Part shown: positions 34,841-43,761 of the stretch, piece after piece
How the letters are laid out: each line of letters begins with the position of its first letter
Position numbering within the stretch: position 1 is the first letter of the stretch
Origin: Methanomethylovorans sp041447285
GTDB lineage: Archaea; Halobacteriota; Methanosarcinia; Methanosarcinales; Methanosarcinaceae
DNA: 64,000 nt
Direction: 5' to 3'
Assembly: GCF_041447285.1 (NCBI RefSeq)
Contig: NZ_JBGMEB010000020.1
Span: 24,310-88,309, forward strand
Translations under genes and position numbers: made by a program
Notes under the pieces: model-generated
What the model saw: the letters and a program-made list of their open reading frames with translations, nothing else
Databases searched by the model: none
What the model was told of the DNA's origin: nothing

Positions 34841-35770
34841 ATGAAAAAAATTACTATAATATTAGGATTGGTAGCATTATTTGCTGCAGTATTATTCTCT
34901 CAATCAATTAATTTTAAAGATAACGTTAACGTCCTTACTATGAAAGGTGAAGATAATATTCAATATGAAATGAAATCTTCTTTCCCTGTTCTTAATGATA
35001 CTGCTAAAGTCTACGTAACTAAGACTCCTAAGGTAAGTAATAAGTATGTTACAGAAATCGGAAACAAATTTGGTATTATAAATTCCAGTTCGGAAGATAC
35101 AGATTTAGGGACATTCAGTTTGTTCAATGGGGAAAAACATTTGATTGTTTATAAGAATTCAGGTGCTGTATGGTATTCAATGCCAGCAAAAATGGAACCA
35201 GTAGTAACTGTACAACCTAATCTTCCGAGCACAGATGTAGCTACAAAAATAGCAACAGATTTTTTGGTTTCGACAGATAGTCTACCCAAAGACGCAGAAT
35301 TTAGTGATGTTGTTGCAGATCAACAAATTACAGGTGAAAAGGAAACTGGAAAGATTACACAAATCTATAATGTCACTTTACAGGTGAGATATCGAAGAGA
35401 AATAAATGGTATGCCTGTTGTAGGTCCTGGCAATAAACTTAAGGTATTTATAGGAGATAACAATGAAATCGTAGGCCTTTTCAAAGTATGGAGAGATTTC
35501 GAACCCTATACTGAAGTTAAAATCAAAACTCCAGAACAGGCATATTCTGATCTTTTAGCAAGTAAAGATGTAGTACCAATGCGTATAGAAGGTGATAAAG
35601 TCATTATAAAGGATATAACTTTTGGTTATTGGATGGAAGCTGCCGATAAAGATCAAGAATATGTATTACCAGTATATATTTTCAAAGGAGATGTTATAAA
35701 TTCAAATACTGGTTATATGGGACAGTATGAAGGATATGTTTATGCAACCGAGGATGGGAGATTACCTTAA
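34841..35770 (+). CDS. Secreted protein with propeptide-like (FTP/PepSY-like) domain
   Basis: 309 residues with an N-terminal signal/anchor (about 1-22) from ATG 34841 after GAGAGGT. The middle, VRYRREINGMPVVGPGNKL followed by VFIGDNNEIVGLFKVWR, looks like the strand pattern of thermolysin-type or PepSY propeptides. Such domains guide folding and hold the protease inactive. The gene lies directly after the caspase-fold-like gene, so an inhibitor/foldase role in trans is inferred. No catalytic residues are seen. Confidence 0.6.
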   Translation: MKKITIILGLVALFAAVLFSQSINFKDNVNVLTMKGEDNIQYEMKSSFPVLNDTAKVYVTKTPKVSNKYVTEIGNKFGIINSSSEDTDLGTFSLFNGEKHLIVYKNSGAVWYSMPAKMEPVVTVQPNLPSTDVATKIATDFLVSTDSLPKDAEFSDVVADQQITGEKETGKITQIYNVTLQVRYRREINGMPVVGPGNKLKVFIGDNNEIVGLFKVWRDFEPYTEVKIKTPEQAYSDLLASKDVVPMRIEGDKVIIKDITFGYWMEAADKDQEYVLPVYIFKGDVINSNTGYMGQYEGYVYATEDGRLP

Positions 35771-35806
35771 TCTCCTTCTTCCTTTTACATGCGTAGGTGA
35801 GGAGCT

Positions 35807-36232
35807 GTGAACACATTCTCAAAGGCACTAATACTAGGACTGGTCATTATTGCCTCTTTATTTTTGGTATGGCATTTGATATTTCCAGTAACTATCAGTA
35901 ATGTTTACCTTGATAACGAAAGCCATTTTTATTTCACGCTTTCAAACAATATGAATGAAGAAGTAAACCTTATTTATAAATGGCATCTTGATGACCCAAA
36001 GGCAGGATCACCTGTATATTCAGGGAAAGGCGAAATCATATTAACGAAAAAAGGTATTACTGATATAGTGGAATCTTTTTCCCCAACCAATGACTATGAT
36101 CAGAGATTCTTTATTATGAACATAGAGATTTTCAAAGATGGTTCTAAAGTTGGACATTACTCGAAGCAGAAAAGTCCAAATGATTGGAATTATACCGCAT
36201 TACCACCAGTGAAAAATTCTATGTTCCCATGA
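35807..36232 (+). CDS. Membrane-anchored extracytoplasmic protein of unknown function
   Basis: GTG start at 35807 after GGTGAGGAG. One N-terminal membrane helix (about 8-28), then about 110 residues with beta-sandwich character (FYFTLSNNMNEEVNLIYKWH). No family is recognised. Probably in one operon with the two genes before it. Confidence 0.6.
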   Translation: MNTFSKALILGLVIIASLFLVWHLIFPVTISNVYLDNESHFYFTLSNNMNEEVNLIYKWHLDDPKAGSPVYSGKGEIILTKKGITDIVESFSPTNDYDQRFFIMNIEIFKDGSKVGHYSKQKSPNDWNYTALPPVKNSMFP

Positions 36233-36278
36233 ATACCAAAATAGGAAAAATGGCGAAACAACCAAATCAATAACTTTC

Positions 36279-36752
36279 TCATTTTGGAAACATGTAAGGT
36301 ATTAATAATCCTGCAACATTGTTGAAGATCATTAACAACACCATAGAATAAGTGAAAGTGAACTCTTTTGATCTTTGTGCTTCAGCAAGCTGACTTCTTG
36401 ATATAAAATATATCAACAATATAAGAAGATACCCTCCAATCAGATTGAAATCCTCGATCTGTGTATAATGTGGAGATAGAAGAACTATTACAGCAGACCA
36501 TAAGACCAGACCAATTACATTGCTCAAGATGCTGATCTTATCATCGATCTTTTTGATAGCACTGATCACTTTCTTTGAAAAGAGATAATGGCACGATGCT
36601 AAAAAGAATACGATCGGACCATACATAATCCAATCTAATATTGGAGTGATTTTTTCTGTAGATATGAACACTGAAAAAGACCAGATCAGATAAACAATGA
36701 AACCCACCATATGTCCCAACAATTCCTTTGAGTCCAGATTAGTTCTTGACAT
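36279..36752 (-). CDS. Four-to-five-helix membrane protein (paralogue B)
   Basis: 157 residues, very similar to the protein encoded at 33285-33758 from MSRTN to the shared C-terminus (IPYMFPK versus MPYIFPK). It too sits on the opposite strand just before a motif-bearing promoter. A duplicated gene of unknown function. Confidence 0.7.
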   Translation of the reverse strand: MSRTNLDSKELLGHMVGFIVYLIWSFSVFISTEKITPILDWIMYGPIVFFLASCHYLFSKKVISAIKKIDDKISILSNVIGLVLWSAVIVLLSPHYTQIEDFNLIGGYLLILLIYFISRSQLAEAQRSKEFTFTYSMVLLMIFNNVAGLLIPYMFPK

Positions 36753-36772
36753 TTGCGTCTCCTAGTATGTGG

Positions 36773-36804
36773 CAGTTCAGGCTGTGGCCACAATTCATTA
36801 ATAG
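36773..36804 (+). promoter_or_regulatory. Island promoter motif, copy 8 (diverged)
   Basis: CAGTTC, AGGCTGTGGCCACAAT and TATA-like TTCATTAATAG. Weaker match to the consensus (GCTGTGGCCACAAT), 57 bp before the start at 36861. Confidence 0.5.
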
Positions 36805-36860
36805 TATGGAAGTAACTACTCATTGGACATATTTATACGATGTGCTTTGAGGGAGAGCAA

Positions 36861-37103
36861 ATGCAACCAACAGTAAAAGATGATGAGAATATGAACGATG
36901 ACTGCTTGCGTACATTAGAGATAGTAGGAAAAACATTTGTACTCACCCCTATAATTGTTGCATTACCACTTTTAGCATACGCAATAATTACCGGAAAGAA
37001 CATTGTATCTCCGGGCCCTGGTGCTGGATATAGCGCAGGCCTGATGATATCTGCAGGGATATTTCTATTGATATACGTGTCTTACAAAATAATTCGAAAA
37101 TAA
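36861..37103 (+). CDS. Small membrane protein, 80 aa
   Basis: ATG 36861 follows GAGGGAG. An acidic N-terminus (KDDENMNDD), then two membrane helices separated by a Gly/Pro-rich loop (SPGPGAGYSAG). No family is recognised. Confidence 0.6.
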   Translation: MQPTVKDDENMNDDCLRTLEIVGKTFVLTPIIVALPLLAYAIITGKNIVSPGPGAGYSAGLMISAGIFLLIYVSYKIIRK

Positions 37104-37152
37104 GCTACACCTTAAGAAATCAACTACCATAAGTCCTTTAGGAGAACTATAC

Positions 37153-37941
37153 ATGAGAACACTGTTCAAAGTGATGACGGTATTTTTTCTTGTAGCAGTA
37201 ATCGGTTTTTTCGTAATATCTTCATGGATAGAGGACAGAAACCAGGAAATGTATAACCAAAGCTACCAGAGCAGCTATAGCTACTCGGTTGAGATATCGC
37301 CCAACGCTAGCCTAAAAAATGTGACTCTATACTTGCCACTCATGGTTCTGAATAGTACTTCTGCAATTGGAGAAGATATTATCAAAAACAACTTCAATGA
37401 AAATGATCACTCGTGGAATTATTCCCTTGTAGAAACCGAACATGGGCTCATGCTTTCCATGAAGACCGATGAAATAGATCCCACGTTCCATTCCCGTGAG
37501 GGATATGTTGTCAAAGGTAGCGATCCTGAAGAAACAAGGGTGTGGACTTCAGACGAATATTCTAACAAAACTCCGATCCCTGATATGATCATCTTTTCAA
37601 CAATGATTAACTCGAACCGTACTATCGATACACTGGACCCTCTTAGTAATGACGTGGTGCTCCAGCCAAAATATAACGTCAAGCCCACAACTGATGAAGG
37701 TTATTCTTTCAGGAAGCAGTACGATTATGAAAGTATTCTATATGCAGAATACGAAGCCTCTCCTGATGCAATTGTAGAGATCACAATTATGGCAGATGGA
37801 GAAAATTCATGGTGGATCATGGGATGGCAAGGGAACGATTATTCGGATTGGATGAACGTCAAATTGTTCGGGCCTCAAAAAGGATGGACAAAAATAGATG
37901 GATTTCTTGGTAGTGGAGGCGGTGTCTACAGGGATACGTAG
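37153..37941 (+). CDS. Membrane-anchored extracytoplasmic protein of unknown function
   Basis: 262 residues with an N-terminal anchor (about 5-24), then a beta-rich outer domain with several N-glycosylation sequons (NAS, NVT, NST). Ribosome site TAGGAG. It contains YSYSVEISPNASLKNVTLYL, a pattern seen in other uncharacterised methanogen surface proteins. The function is unknown. Confidence 0.6.
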   Translation: MRTLFKVMTVFFLVAVIGFFVISSWIEDRNQEMYNQSYQSSYSYSVEISPNASLKNVTLYLPLMVLNSTSAIGEDIIKNNFNENDHSWNYSLVETEHGLMLSMKTDEIDPTFHSREGYVVKGSDPEETRVWTSDEYSNKTPIPDMIIFSTMINSNRTIDTLDPLSNDVVLQPKYNVKPTTDEGYSFRKQYDYESILYAEYEASPDAIVEITIMADGENSWWIMGWQGNDYSDWMNVKLFGPQKGWTKIDGFLGSGGGVYRDT

Positions 37942-38006
37942 TTTGTAGTACGAGATCCCTATAGACTTTTTTTGTTCGCTTTGGTATTCCTTAATGTACC
38001 ACACTC

Positions 38007-38106
38007 TAAACTCTATTGATAGTTAGGTCAATGGCTAGAATCTTTTTAAATGATAAGTACCTATAATCATTGGACACATTTGTGAAATGTGTTCCGAGAT
38101 CTAAAC
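38007..38106 (+). repeat. Duplicated 100-bp promoter block, copy A (contains motif copy 4)
   Basis: TAAACTCTATTGATAGTTAG through GTTCCGAGATC is repeated at 39842-39941 with only a few changes. It includes GGTCAATGGCTAGAAT (38026-38041) and the TATA-like TTTTTAAATG. It lies upstream of the NosD-like gene. Confidence 0.8.
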
Positions 38107-38180
38107 GACAAAGTAAATCCATCTTTTTTGTCAAACATTAAACTATATGTAAGATTGTTATAATGATCTAAAGAGTTACC

Positions 38181-39722
38181 ATGCTAATAAAATATTGCTT
38201 AGTTGGGATTTTGCTTTTATTGTTGTCGAGTACTGCGGGAGGAAGGATCATTATTGTCGATAACAGTAGAAAGGAGGATTTTTCATCCATCCAGGAAGCG
38301 ATTGATACTGCTATTTCTGGTGATATTGTCGTTGTTGATGAGGGGCAGTACACTGAAAATATTGTTGTTAATAAAGAACTGTCTATAATTTCAAATTCAA
38401 CAAATCCAGAGGATGTAGTAATTCGACCTCGAAATCCAGAGGACAGTATATTCTCAGTCCAGGCAAATAATGTGACAATTGAAGGTTTCACTTTGTCTGG
38501 GATGAAGGGTAAAGGAAATGGGATATGGCTCTATGATTCCATTGGTTGCTCTTTGAAAAATAACATTATATCGGGGAATTTCTGGGGTATCTTCTTGGAA
38601 TCATCGGATGAAAATACAATTGAGAGCAATTTTTTGAATGACAATGACAGATGCGGTATTTTTTTAGTAGAATCTCATCAGAACTTGGTTGAAAATAACA
38701 ATATAAATAACCAGTATGATGGGCTAGTTCTTGATTCCTCAAATAGCAACATCTTAAGAGATAATCTGATATGCGAAAACTCTAATCTCGGAATTATGTT
38801 GAGGGATGATAGTAACGGGAATCAATTGTATGAAAATAAAATGAACAACAACATGTTCAATTTTGGAGATGTAGGTGGTTTTAATGAAATCGATAGGAGT
38901 AATCTGGTAAATGGTAAAAGTATCATTTATTTAAATGGTGTTTCAGATATTCGAATTGATGTATCTTCAAATGCTGGGACTGTCTGTTGTTATGACTGTG
39001 ATAATATAACTGTGAAAGATCTTGTTGTTTCAAATAATTCATGTGGAGTAAGCTTTTATAATGCCGAAAGAATAATTTTGCATAACCTCAGTTGTACAAA
39101 TAATGGCCACGGTATATATTTAATGGATTGTTCGGATTGTACCATTTCAAATTGCAGCGTTCAAAATAATTCCCATGCTGGAATATATCTGGATGATTCT
39201 AAAAAGTGCTTGGTCGAAAAAAATAAAGTTTTTTATAATTATTATGGTATCTATTTGAATGCTGATGATTGTGAGCTAAATCAAAACACAGTTGTAAAAA
39301 GCACAATTGGAATTATGTCAGGTATAGCTAATAGTAATCTGATAGAGAATAACGGTATTTACAACAATGATATCGGGATATCATTCTATTTATCGGACAA
39401 CAATGAAGTAGAAAACAATGAATTTTCAATGAATAAAGAATTTGGCATTTTTCTTCAGCATTCCTGGAACAATTCAATAACAAGTAACACAATAAACCAA
39501 AACGATGTAGGTATCAGGTTCAAAGAGTCAAGTATCAATAACTCTGTTAGTGGAAATTATTTGTCAGATAATGAAGAGTGTTTCATCGGGGAGAAAGAGA
39601 ATAGTCTTTTTAATAACACATGTACGAATGCAAATGGAGAGCATTTCTTATCGTTCATGTATCCTGTAGATCTGATTTTTGTGATAATTGGAGCATCCTG
39701 GTTGCAAATGCATAGAAATTAA
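38181..39722 (+). CDS. NosD-like right-handed beta-helix protein
   Basis: 513 residues. Signal peptide (1-20), a CASH/NosD entry (DFSSIQEAIDTAISGDIVVV near 34-53), then many 22-24-residue helix repeats (for example SNSNILRDNLICENSNLGIM), ending in a hydrophobic C-terminus (LIFVIIGASWLQMHRN). NosD proteins work outside the cell with NosFY ABC transporters, as in copper-site assembly. A remnant of an ABC-2 permease directly follows this gene, so the original arrangement may have been NosD plus permease. The ligand is unknown; the ATG has only a weak ribosome site (AAAGAG). Confidence 0.8.
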   Translation: MLIKYCLVGILLLLLSSTAGGRIIIVDNSRKEDFSSIQEAIDTAISGDIVVVDEGQYTENIVVNKELSIISNSTNPEDVVIRPRNPEDSIFSVQANNVTIEGFTLSGMKGKGNGIWLYDSIGCSLKNNIISGNFWGIFLESSDENTIESNFLNDNDRCGIFLVESHQNLVENNNINNQYDGLVLDSSNSNILRDNLICENSNLGIMLRDDSNGNQLYENKMNNNMFNFGDVGGFNEIDRSNLVNGKSIIYLNGVSDIRIDVSSNAGTVCCYDCDNITVKDLVVSNNSCGVSFYNAERIILHNLSCTNNGHGIYLMDCSDCTISNCSVQNNSHAGIYLDDSKKCLVEKNKVFYNYYGIYLNADDCELNQNTVVKSTIGIMSGIANSNLIENNGIYNNDIGISFYLSDNNEVENNEFSMNKEFGIFLQHSWNNSITSNTINQNDVGIRFKESSINNSVSGNYLSDNEECFIGEKENSLFNNTCTNANGEHFLSFMYPVDLIFVIIGASWLQMHRN

Positions 39723-39745
39723 CTCAACAACTTCACAATGCTTAG

Positions 39746-39844
39746 GTCAATTCTTGGATGAATATAGTAGTATTAATAATTTCTCCCATCATCCTGTTTG
39801 TCACATCGATCATAGCATTTCTAAGGAAAGACATAACTTTGTAA
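39746..39844 (+). pseudogene. C-terminal remnant of an ABC-2 permease
   Basis: The frame ending at TAA 39842-39844 encodes SWMNIVVLIISPIIL...IIAFLRKDITL. This is the same tail as the intact permeases of the island (for example SFIAFLRKDITL at 57912). Only about 30 codons remain, after a stop at 39743. Duplicated promoter copy B begins within 2 bp of its stop codon, marking a recombination joint. Confidence 0.75.
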
Positions 39845-39941
39845 ACTCTATTGATAGTTAGGTCAATGGCTAGAATCTTTTTAAATGATAAGTACCTATA
39901 ATCTTTGAACGCATTTATGAAATGTGTTCCGAGATCCAAAC
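39842..39941 (+). repeat. Duplicated 100-bp promoter block, copy B (contains motif copy 5)
   Basis: Near-identical to 38007-38106. GGTCAATGGCTAGAAT (39861-39876) and TTTTTAAATG drive the leader and gene at 40059. Confidence 0.8.
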
Positions 39942-40058
39942 GAAACCTTGCAAAGTAAATTTGGATCCCGGGTAACCAAAGGCATAGAAATAGTCGCTTT
40001 AATAGATTATGAAGCTTCTGTTAGTGAGGCCTCTAGACTAAAAATAGAGGTAGAATAA
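39931..40058 (+). promoter_or_regulatory. Structured 5' leader, copy 1
   Basis: GATCCAAA (39933-39940) pairs with TTTGGATC (39960-39967). A CCAAAGGCA block follows. Near the gene CCTCTA (40030-40035) pairs with TAGAGG (40045-40050), which includes the ribosome site for ATG 40059. The same three features occur before the gene at 43257, with base changes that keep the pairing. Confidence 0.55.
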
Positions 40059-41148
40059 ATGAAGATAAATAATATATCATGTAGTCTTATGTTAGCTGTT
40101 CTTCTAGTCGCAAGCATTTTACCAGCAACAGCTACAAGTTCTGAATCTATGGAATTTAGTAATGAGATTGTGAAATCATATGGAAATATAAAATATGCAA
40201 GTGTATCAGAGAACTTTTCGAATCCACTTTCACTAAAAGATATAGATACTATTAGAGAAAGTGGTAAATGAGTATAAAAAGCAGAAGGGAATTTCAGAGG
40301 TTCCTATAATCTATTCAATACCCGAAATTCCAGCCGGTGGAGAAATCATCTCTTACTCCTTCAAGATTAATGATGATGGGACGACAAGCCAGTATGTAGG
40401 GATTGTAGGAGATAAGGAATCTGTTTCAAAAGTTCATGAAAGATCCGATGAATGGTACAGTGCTGAAGTAGTGAACTTTAAAGTAAAGCAAACAGAAGAC
40501 ACTACCAGTAATGACATTGATGCTTTTGTTTCTTCTAAAAGTGGAACGGAATGGAGTCAACCATGCTACTTCTATAATGACTATTATCTATCACCTTATG
40601 GCGGAGTAATGAATAACTACGAATTATATGTCCTAATGAATGATGGTAGCAACACCTTAGATTGGTTTGCAATTCTGCAAGAGTCAGGACTTGAGCCAGG
40701 TTATCGTGCTTATCCAATATCACCGTGGAAAAATGATTTATGGTATGCTTATCAAAAATGGTGTAATGGTGGTCTTGGGAATGAACAACTTTTTAAGTTT
40801 AAGCCATCGTCATCTATTTCGGGAGAATATTCAAGTGGCTTTTCTATCTCTGGAGGATCAGGAGGAGTATCTGCAAGCATATCTTGGACATACTCTCAGC
40901 CAGATGTATCAACTTTATGTTACAGTAGCACTAATACTGACATTGCATACTGGAAAATGACATGTAACAGTAATGCTGCGAAGACATCGACATCCCTTGT
41001 AAATCCTGGTAGCACAGCAAGTGGAAATCAGCATACTACGGGCAACTATAAAATTTTAGATGTCAAAACCACAGGGATATTCCGAAAAGACTCCCTTAAT
41101 TCTAAAATATTAAGCACTACATCGTCTCCATATATTAGTTACAGTTAA
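40059..41148 (+). pseudogene. Secreted protein of unknown function, split by a one-base frame change
   Basis: From ATG 40059 (GAGGT site) a signal peptide (LMLAVLLVASILPATATSS) and about 65 residues run to TGA at 40269. The +1 frame continues as VVNEYKKQKGISEVPIIYSI through a beta-rich domain (FSISGGSGGVSASISWTYSQ) to 41148. Removing one A from AAA at 40258-40260 joins both into one protein of about 362 residues. A GTG at 40261 could reopen the second part, but it lacks a ribosome site and would give an unexported product. The family is unknown. Confidence 0.65.
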
Positions 41149-41187
41149 ATACTGGCACTGCCAGTTCTAATTTTTTAGAATGGTATC

Positions 41188-41634
41188 ATGAACAAAGTAG
41201 TTATTATATTAATTGTTTGTACGCTTGTACTTGCAATCTATATTCTCACACCAGTTGAAATCGAAGGCATTGTTGACCATAAATTGATTATTGGGTGCAA
41301 TGAGAATACATGCGAGGAAATACTCAACAGACCACATCCAGATGCTCCATGGATATCCGTGGACAACAAAGACTTCGAAAAATTCTTCTCTCCGACAGAT
41401 AAGAATGTCTTTGTCAATGATTCTATAAAAGAATTCTTGGAAAGGAAATACACTAGTATTAACTATTGTGTCGCTGTACAGGTAAATTCTGAAGATCCGC
41501 TGAATGATGTACCTAAAGGTGAGACATTCACTTATTTTGTCAGTATAGAAAACTTCAATAAAGTAAAAATTGGAAATAAAGTCAAATGTAAAGTGTCAAG
41601 GTATCGAATAGACAAAATCACTATTCTGGAGTAA
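41188..41634 (+). CDS. Membrane-anchored extracytoplasmic protein of unknown function
   Basis: 148 residues with an N-terminal anchor (about 3-21), then a soluble domain with two cysteines close together (GCNENTC) and a further Cys pair later. The end, FTYFVSIENFNKVKIGNKVKCKV, is OB-like. Stop and next start are 2 bp apart. Confidence 0.6.
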   Translation: MNKVVIILIVCTLVLAIYILTPVEIEGIVDHKLIIGCNENTCEEILNRPHPDAPWISVDNKDFEKFFSPTDKNVFVNDSIKEFLERKYTSINYCVAVQVNSEDPLNDVPKGETFTYFVSIENFNKVKIGNKVKCKVSRYRIDKITILE

Positions 41635-41636
41635 TT

Positions 41637-42053
41637 ATGAAGAGCATTAAGTGTAGTTGGACAACAATATTTGCAATTTTGGTTATTATGTGCCTATCCT
41701 TTCTATTAATAGCCGTTTTGCATACTGGATTTTTCGAGCAGGAACATCTGTTTTTCACCGTGAATAATGAAGATGTATATCCACATGAAGTTGTTGTCAA
41801 GATCTTTGATTCAGCAGGAATTCTTATTTTTACCGATAAATATGCATTGGATCCCGGACAGTTTGTGAAATCCCCTTCAGTGATCAATGAAACCGACGAT
41901 GGTGACACATATATGTACAAAGCCACATTAGAAAACAACATAACCAGCACATACAATTTCACAGTTGACTCTAATGCAGCAGCTAGTATCCATATATATA
42001 ACGACTCGGAAAATGCAGAAGCCTATATAGACTTTGGATATACGATAGAATGA
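41637..42053 (+). CDS. Membrane-anchored protein, paralogue of the protein at 57968
   Basis: 138 residues, one N-terminal helix (about 9-30), then a beta domain FFTVNNEDVYPHEVVVKIFDS and LIFTDKYALDPGQFV. It lines up with the product at 57968 (FSMKNKDTISHKVMVEILDS, IFKEVYVMDPDSEI). No known family is recognised. Adjacent to the previous gene and probably cotranscribed. Confidence 0.6.
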   Translation: MKSIKCSWTTIFAILVIMCLSFLLIAVLHTGFFEQEHLFFTVNNEDVYPHEVVVKIFDSAGILIFTDKYALDPGQFVKSPSVINETDDGDTYMYKATLENNITSTYNFTVDSNAAASIHIYNDSENAEAYIDFGYTIE

Positions 42054-42098
42054 AGTAACTCTTTGCAGATTCCTCAACTACAGGATAAGAGGTGAACA

Positions 42099-42746
42099 AT
42101 GAGAAATCAATTCAGAAACATACTCCTTATAGGAATACTTGTGATTAGTTTATTGTTAGCAACTACAGCAAATGCACAAGAAAATACAACTACGGAACTA
42201 ACCTTTGGTCCGGAAACTCTTGATGAACTTAGAAATGATTCGAATTTTATTGTTAGTTATGGAAGTATACCTTCTTATGGAAGTTTGGAGGAAAGACAAC
42301 AATGGCTTAATGAGCTAGATAAAATATATACAGAAACCGATATGGAAATATCAAAATACATGTATCCAGATGGCCCCGTTACAAGCCATGGTTACACAAT
42401 TAATGGCGTTCTTGAAGTGGAAGTTAATACGAATATTGAAAAGCCTTTGATGGATGAAATATATCAGATATTTGATTCAAAAGCAAGCCAAATGGGAATT
42501 AAGGGAGTTCCAGTAGTATTTGTTTATGGAGATCTGGCTGTGCCAGTAGCAGGAGAAGCTACTTCAATTGTTGAAAAAAATAATTCATCTACATCTCATG
42601 AAAAGGACCCTATAGAGCTCAATAATTCAAGTAACAATAATAAATCAGATCGAAACGACTCAAATAAAAGTAATTATGCACCAGGTTTGGGGATACTAGG
42701 AAGCTTAATTTGTATATACAGTGGATGGAAGTTTAGAAAGATGTAA
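42099..42746 (+). CDS. Secreted protein with C-terminal sorting-like tail
   Basis: 215 residues. Signal peptide (about 1-27), a folded part to about residue 155 including YGSIPSYGSLEERQQWLNEL, a Ser/Asn/Lys-rich linker, and a tail PGLGILGSLICIYSGWKF plus a basic end. The tail resembles PGF-CTERM archaeosortase signals, though the F of PGF is L here. GAGGTG precedes the ATG. Confidence 0.65.
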   Translation: MRNQFRNILLIGILVISLLLATTANAQENTTTELTFGPETLDELRNDSNFIVSYGSIPSYGSLEERQQWLNELDKIYTETDMEISKYMYPDGPVTSHGYTINGVLEVEVNTNIEKPLMDEIYQIFDSKASQMGIKGVPVVFVYGDLAVPVAGEATSIVEKNNSSTSHEKDPIELNNSSNNNKSDRNDSNKSNYAPGLGILGSLICIYSGWKFRKM

Positions 42747-43054
42747 TGTAAGAAGGACTATGCGAAAATTATTATTACCATATTTCTTGATAAGAATCAC
42801 CTATAGACTTTTTTCTTTTGAAAGTATTTATTTCTTAGTCAATCATAAAGAATAATATCTCGGTTGACTCTGAAAAAATACTTGTATTTAAAGTTAATGT
42901 TGATGTCATTTCAGGAAAAAACAACACGTTGTATCAATAAAAACAGTCTTACTCTGTAGACTTGTCCTCATGATATTGTTTTATAATTATTTTCATTTTA
43001 ATAACATAGGATGTAGATAATATAAAAAAAGAATATATTAACTACTGTTTTTAT
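42747..43054. other. AT-rich intergenic region
   Basis: 308 bp without a supported frame between a surface-protein gene and the next motif-bearing promoter. One stretch near 42800-42815 (CACCTATAGACTTTTTT) resembles one at 37958-37972 (CCTATAGACTTTTTTT), also just upstream of a promoter block. Confidence 0.4.
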
Positions 43055-43090
43055 CAGTTCGGGCAATGGCCATAATAGTTTAATAAGATA
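43055..43090 (+). promoter_or_regulatory. Island promoter motif, copy 6
   Basis: CAGTTC, GGGCAATGGCCATAAT and TATA-like AGTTTAATAAG, nearly identical to copy 3. It drives the structured leader and gene at 43257. Confidence 0.7.
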
Positions 43091-43127
43091 GATGATTACA
43101 ATCATTTATCACATTTAGACAATGTGA

Positions 43128-43256
43128 GAGGGATCCGAACTGAACTTTCTGGATCTATTCGGATCCCAGATTGCCCAAAGGCAAGACAATATTGGTTTTA
43201 CTTATGTATAAAATCATTGCTGTCCTGCCTCTGGAGTAAAGAACAAGAGGTAGAAA
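43128..43256 (+). promoter_or_regulatory. Structured 5' leader, copy 2
   Basis: GGGATCCGAA (43130-43139) pairs with TTCGGATCCC (43158-43167). TTGCC / GGCAA (43171-43184) form a second small hairpin over CCAAAGGCA. CCTCT (43228-43232) pairs with AGAGG (43246-43250), the ribosome site for ATG 43257. Compared with copy 1, the G:C pair in CCGAA/TTCGG is A:T there (CCAAA/TTTGG). Confidence 0.6.
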
Positions 43257-43667
43257 ATGAAAATAAACAGTTTAGTAAAATTAGGACTAATGATGCTTGT
43301 TCTGCTCGTCGCTACTGGAGCAGCAGCAGCAGCAGGTGGGTCCTCGTACAGCACAGCAAAATCAATATCTGTTCCAACTGGAGACATAGATTATTGGATT
43401 GGAACGTGTAGAGCTAGTCCGGGTGATTGGTATAAATTTAGTGTCGTTCAAAATGATGACTGTTATATAGATCTACAGAGAACGTTTACTACGGCTGGAG
43501 GACAGATGAAACTTCATGATGGTCAGAATAATATTGAAGCGTGGGTATCCACTACTCATAATGACCATTATGCAATAGACATTACTAATGTTCCTCGCAT
43601 TCAAATCCTAAAAGGAACACAATCAGCATATGAGTTCATTGCTGGAAGAAACTATGTGTATGGATAA
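43257..43667 (+). CDS. Small secreted protein of unknown function
   Basis: 136 residues. Signal peptide (about 1-26, LGLMMLVLLVATGAAAAAG), then about 110 residues of beta-rich domain (DIDYWIGTCRASPGDWYKFS, then IDLQRTF). The WYKFSV and YVYG stretches give a PPC-like impression, but the match is weak. It stands between the structured leader and a strong terminator, so it is probably a single-gene transcript. Confidence 0.65.
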   Translation: MKINSLVKLGLMMLVLLVATGAAAAAGGSSYSTAKSISVPTGDIDYWIGTCRASPGDWYKFSVVQNDDCYIDLQRTFTTAGGQMKLHDGQNNIEAWVSTTHNDHYAIDITNVPRIQILKGTQSAYEFIAGRNYVYG

Positions 43668-43697
43668 TTGGAGAAGTAAAACTTCTCCAATTTATTT
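43668..43697 (+). terminator. Strong hairpin terminator
   Basis: TTGGAGAAGT (43668-43677) pairs perfectly with ACTTCTCCAA (43681-43690) around three bases, followed by TTTATTTTT. It begins at the base after the stop codon. Confidence 0.75.
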
Positions 43698-43761
43698 TTA
43701 AACATTAATGGTCAAATAGACTATTTCCAAATCTAATAAATATCAGGGATTACCGAATAGC

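Noticed and set aside
43124..43411. Open frame spanning the 43257 leader and gene start
   Set aside because: It overlaps the structured leader and the real secreted gene in another frame; the composition is unlike a protein.
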